Positions 5,001 through 6,388 of a stretch of DNA of 6,388 nt are shown here, piece after piece. A model generated the notes under the pieces. It made no database searches and had not been told where the DNA came from. It saw nothing but the letters and a program-made list of their open reading frames with translations. This DNA comes from Bacillota bacterium (lineage in GTDB: Bacteria > Bacillota > Clostridia > Acetivibrionales > JAEZXR01), in assembly GCA_023419605.1 (NCBI GenBank), contig JAEZXR010000001.1, positions 1-6,388 on the forward strand. The letters run 5' to 3'. Position numbers and translations under genes: made by a program. Each line of letters opens with the position of its first letter. Position 1 is the first letter of the stretch.

Positions 5001-6172
5001 CAGGCTTCTCGTTTCTGTTGAATAAAAATCCCCGATAGAACGGCGGTAGCACAGCCGATGATTCCGATAAACATAAAGCCCTGCCGTAAATTCATGATAT
5101 CGCCGATGAATCCCATAGCGGTGGGTCCGATGAACATTCCGAGACCATAGATGGCTTGGAAAAATCCCATGGCAGTGGCCCGTTTGTCCGAAGGAGTATC
5201 TTTAATACTTAATCCCATCAAAGCAGGAAAGGATAAGCCTCTTCCAAAACCGGACAGAACCTGGGTCAGGATGAGGACCCAAAAGGAGCCTGTAAAAGGT
5301 ACAATTAGGGTGAAAATTCCGGTCAATGCAAACCCAAAGATTACAACAGCCTTTTCCCCGTATTTGCGTGTCAAATGCCTTCCTCCTATGAGAGAAGCGA
5401 TGGCGGTGGGCAGGGAAGAAAACACCGTCAGCAGGGACATTTGGAATTTATCTGCTCCCAGGTTCGTGGCATAGACCGGAGTAAATCCGAAAACCGTAGC
5501 AAAGGTAATGAGCTGGGACAAAATGGCTAAAAACGATACGCTGAGGAGGGTTTTATCGCCAATGACCTGTAGAACCCCCTTCATGGTTATGGGAGCAGCG
5601 CTCTCCTCATATTTGTCCACGATGAAAAAGGAAGCTGCAAGTCCTACGATACCCCCGATGGCCCCGATAATAAAGGGTGCTTCCCAGCCGATCTGCTCTG
5701 CGGCCCACCCGCCGATAAACATGGCCGTCATTTGGGCAATGGAATTGTAGAAGCTGATGGTACCGATGGCCCGGGTAGACTCATTGTGCTTATAGTAGCT
5801 GGTAAACAGAACGGTAAAATCAACCCAGGTTGCAGCGGCAGCGCCTGCCAGAGCGCGAAAGATAAGGATCAGGGTAAGGTCCTTCGACAGCCAGAGTCCA
5901 ACTCCGCTCAACAAGGCAAAAAGAAGGCCGAATTCGATGAAAAGCTTTCTCTTGTGCATCTTATCGGACAGAACTCCGATCGGAATCCGCAGGAGCATCT
6001 GTGTAAATCCATAAGAGCCTACGATAATTCCTGCCATCTTATGGGATGCTCCCAGATGTTCGACATAGGCAGCCAGAATGGGAACATAGGTATACATGGA
6101 AAACCAGTAGAGCATGGTAACAAAACTGAACAAAGGTATTCTATAATTTTGCTTTTCTTTCTGTGCGATCAT
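5000..6172 (-). CDS. Major facilitator superfamily transporter (12 TM, drug/metabolite efflux-like)
   Basis: This 390-residue inner-membrane protein has about twelve hydrophobic spans arranged 6+6, with a loop near 186-205 between the halves (VDKYEESAAPITMKG). MFS motif A is in the TM2-TM3 loop, GVLSDKMHKRK at 66-76 with Gly66, Asp70, Arg75 and Lys76. A motif B-like FRALAGA (Arg106, Gly110) lies in TM4. GLGMFIGPTAMGFIGD in TM11 resembles the Gly-Pro signature of drug:H+ antiporters. This suggests a proton-coupled secondary transporter, perhaps a DHA1-type exporter, but the substrate is not deducible. ATG 6172 is chosen because the GGGGGA run lies a few nt upstream. An in-frame TTG at 6184 would add four residues but has no ribosome binding site. 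It is transcribed alone and convergent to plsC. No dedicated regulator gene is adjacent within the window. Confidence 0.9.
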   Translation of the reverse strand: MIAQKEKQNYRIPLFSFVTMLYWFSMYTYVPILAAYVEHLGASHKMAGIIVGSYGFTQMLLRIPIGVLSDKMHKRKLFIEFGLLFALLSGVGLWLSKDLTLILIFRALAGAAAATWVDFTVLFTSYYKHNESTRAIGTISFYNSIAQMTAMFIGGWAAEQIGWEAPFIIGAIGGIVGLAASFFIVDKYEESAAPITMKGVLQVIGDKTLLSVSFLAILSQLITFATVFGFTPVYATNLGADKFQMSLLTVFSSLPTAIASLIGGRHLTRKYGEKAVVIFGFALTGIFTLIVPFTGSFWVLILTQVLSGFGRGLSFPALMGLSIKDTPSDKRATAMGFFQAIYGLGMFIGPTAMGFIGDIMNLRQGFMFIGIIGCATAVLSGIFIQQKREA

Positions 6173-6340
6173 GATATCCCCCAAAATACTGTGTCTATAA
6201 TTCCTTTACCTTATTCTCCACTATGATACCATATTTTTTATAGGCAGGCCATGTTCTTTTAAAATCTAGCTGAAGGGCGTATTTAGTTTAAGTGAAGAAA
6301 TCTATGGTGTTATTTCCATTATATTATATAATAAAAGAGT
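6173..6340 (-). promoter_or_regulatory. Upstream region of the transporter gene with a candidate -10 box
   Basis: This AT-rich spacer has no credible ORF. On the minus strand TATCAT at 6228-6223 (5/6 to TATAAT) lies about 50 nt before the start codon, but I see no convincing -35 at the right distance. TATAAT at 6327-6332 on the plus strand lies in a TA-rich tract without a -35 partner. The promoter of the transporter is probably here, but its exact position is uncertain. Confidence 0.3.
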
Positions 6341-6388
6341 CAACCCTCACCCCCAACCCCTCTCCCGAGCTCGGGAGAGGGGTTGGGG
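6341..6388. repeat. GC-rich palindromic repeat element, cut by window end (MITE/REP-like)
   Basis: Bases 6351-6388 are a perfect 19+19-bp inverted repeat without loop. The left arm is CCCCAACCCCTCTCCCGAG and the centre is GAGCTC. The left arm appears to continue outward as CAACCCTCAC (6341-6350), so the mirror arm probably continues beyond the window. The C-only/G-only composition contrasts sharply with the flanking TA-rich DNA (6321-6340). From general knowledge, CCCTCACCCC-AACCCCTCTCCC-type palindromes recur as dispersed intergenic repeats in many unrelated bacteria. No transposase is visible here. A very strong transcription terminator is an alternative role, but no T-run is seen inside the window. 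Confidence 0.75.

Noticed and set aside
5732..6226. 164-codon plus-strand ORF opposite the transporter gene
   Set aside because: It is low-complexity and hydrophilic, antisense to a well-supported MFS gene, and has no ribosome binding site.
6322..6332. TATAAT in a TA-rich tract as a plus-strand promoter
   Set aside because: There is no -35 partner and no plus-strand gene within the window; AT-rich background explains it.

Overview
The window looks like ordinary chromosome from a spore-forming, low-to-mid-GC Firmicute, most likely a clostridial species. The evidence is strong GGAGG-type ribosome binding sites before every gene, a textbook sigma-K-like sporulation promoter, a tiny Gly-rich one-TM protein resembling YjcZ-type sporulation proteins, and a short clostridial-style PlsC. 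This placement is inferred from sequence style; no rRNA or other marker gene is present.

Left third (62-2642, minus strand): a two-gene operon, tldD followed by tldE/pmbA. It encodes the two halves of a TldD/TldE-type zinc metalloprotease. TldD carries the HExxxH zinc motif and the C-terminal GGCGK cysteine. TldE is the paralogue without HExxxH. The genes are 13 nt apart, and the tldE Shine-Dalgarno sequence abuts the tldD stop codon. A palindrome at bases 1-16 followed by a T-run is probably the right half of a terminator for a gene lying left of the window.

Middle (2643-4224): a divergent intergenic region holds a sigma-A-like promoter for tldD and a sigma-K-like promoter for an unrecognised 319-residue protein. 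That protein has a hydrophobic N-terminus, an acidic FG-GAP/EF-hand-like loop and one C-terminal TPR-like motif. A 42-codon ORF for a Gly/Phe-rich single-pass membrane peptide follows. After it come a short apparent coding remnant without a start signal, a good Rho-independent terminator, and the plsC promoter. This stretch may be a small sporulation cluster.

Right (4225-6388): plsC (1-acylglycerol-3-phosphate acyltransferase, plus strand) converges on a 12-TM major facilitator superfamily transporter (minus strand). The plsC terminator T-run touches the last base of the transporter stop codon. The window ends in a perfect 38-bp GC-rich palindrome that is cut by the window edge. It is unlike its AT-rich surroundings and looks like a dispersed palindromic repeat or MITE-like element.

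No CRISPR array, tRNA, rRNA, phage gene or transposase gene is visible. The most noteworthy items are the terminal palindromic repeat, the sigma-K-type promoter in front of an unknown protein, and the overlooked 42-residue peptide. I do not see convincing evidence of a wholly new multi-gene system.
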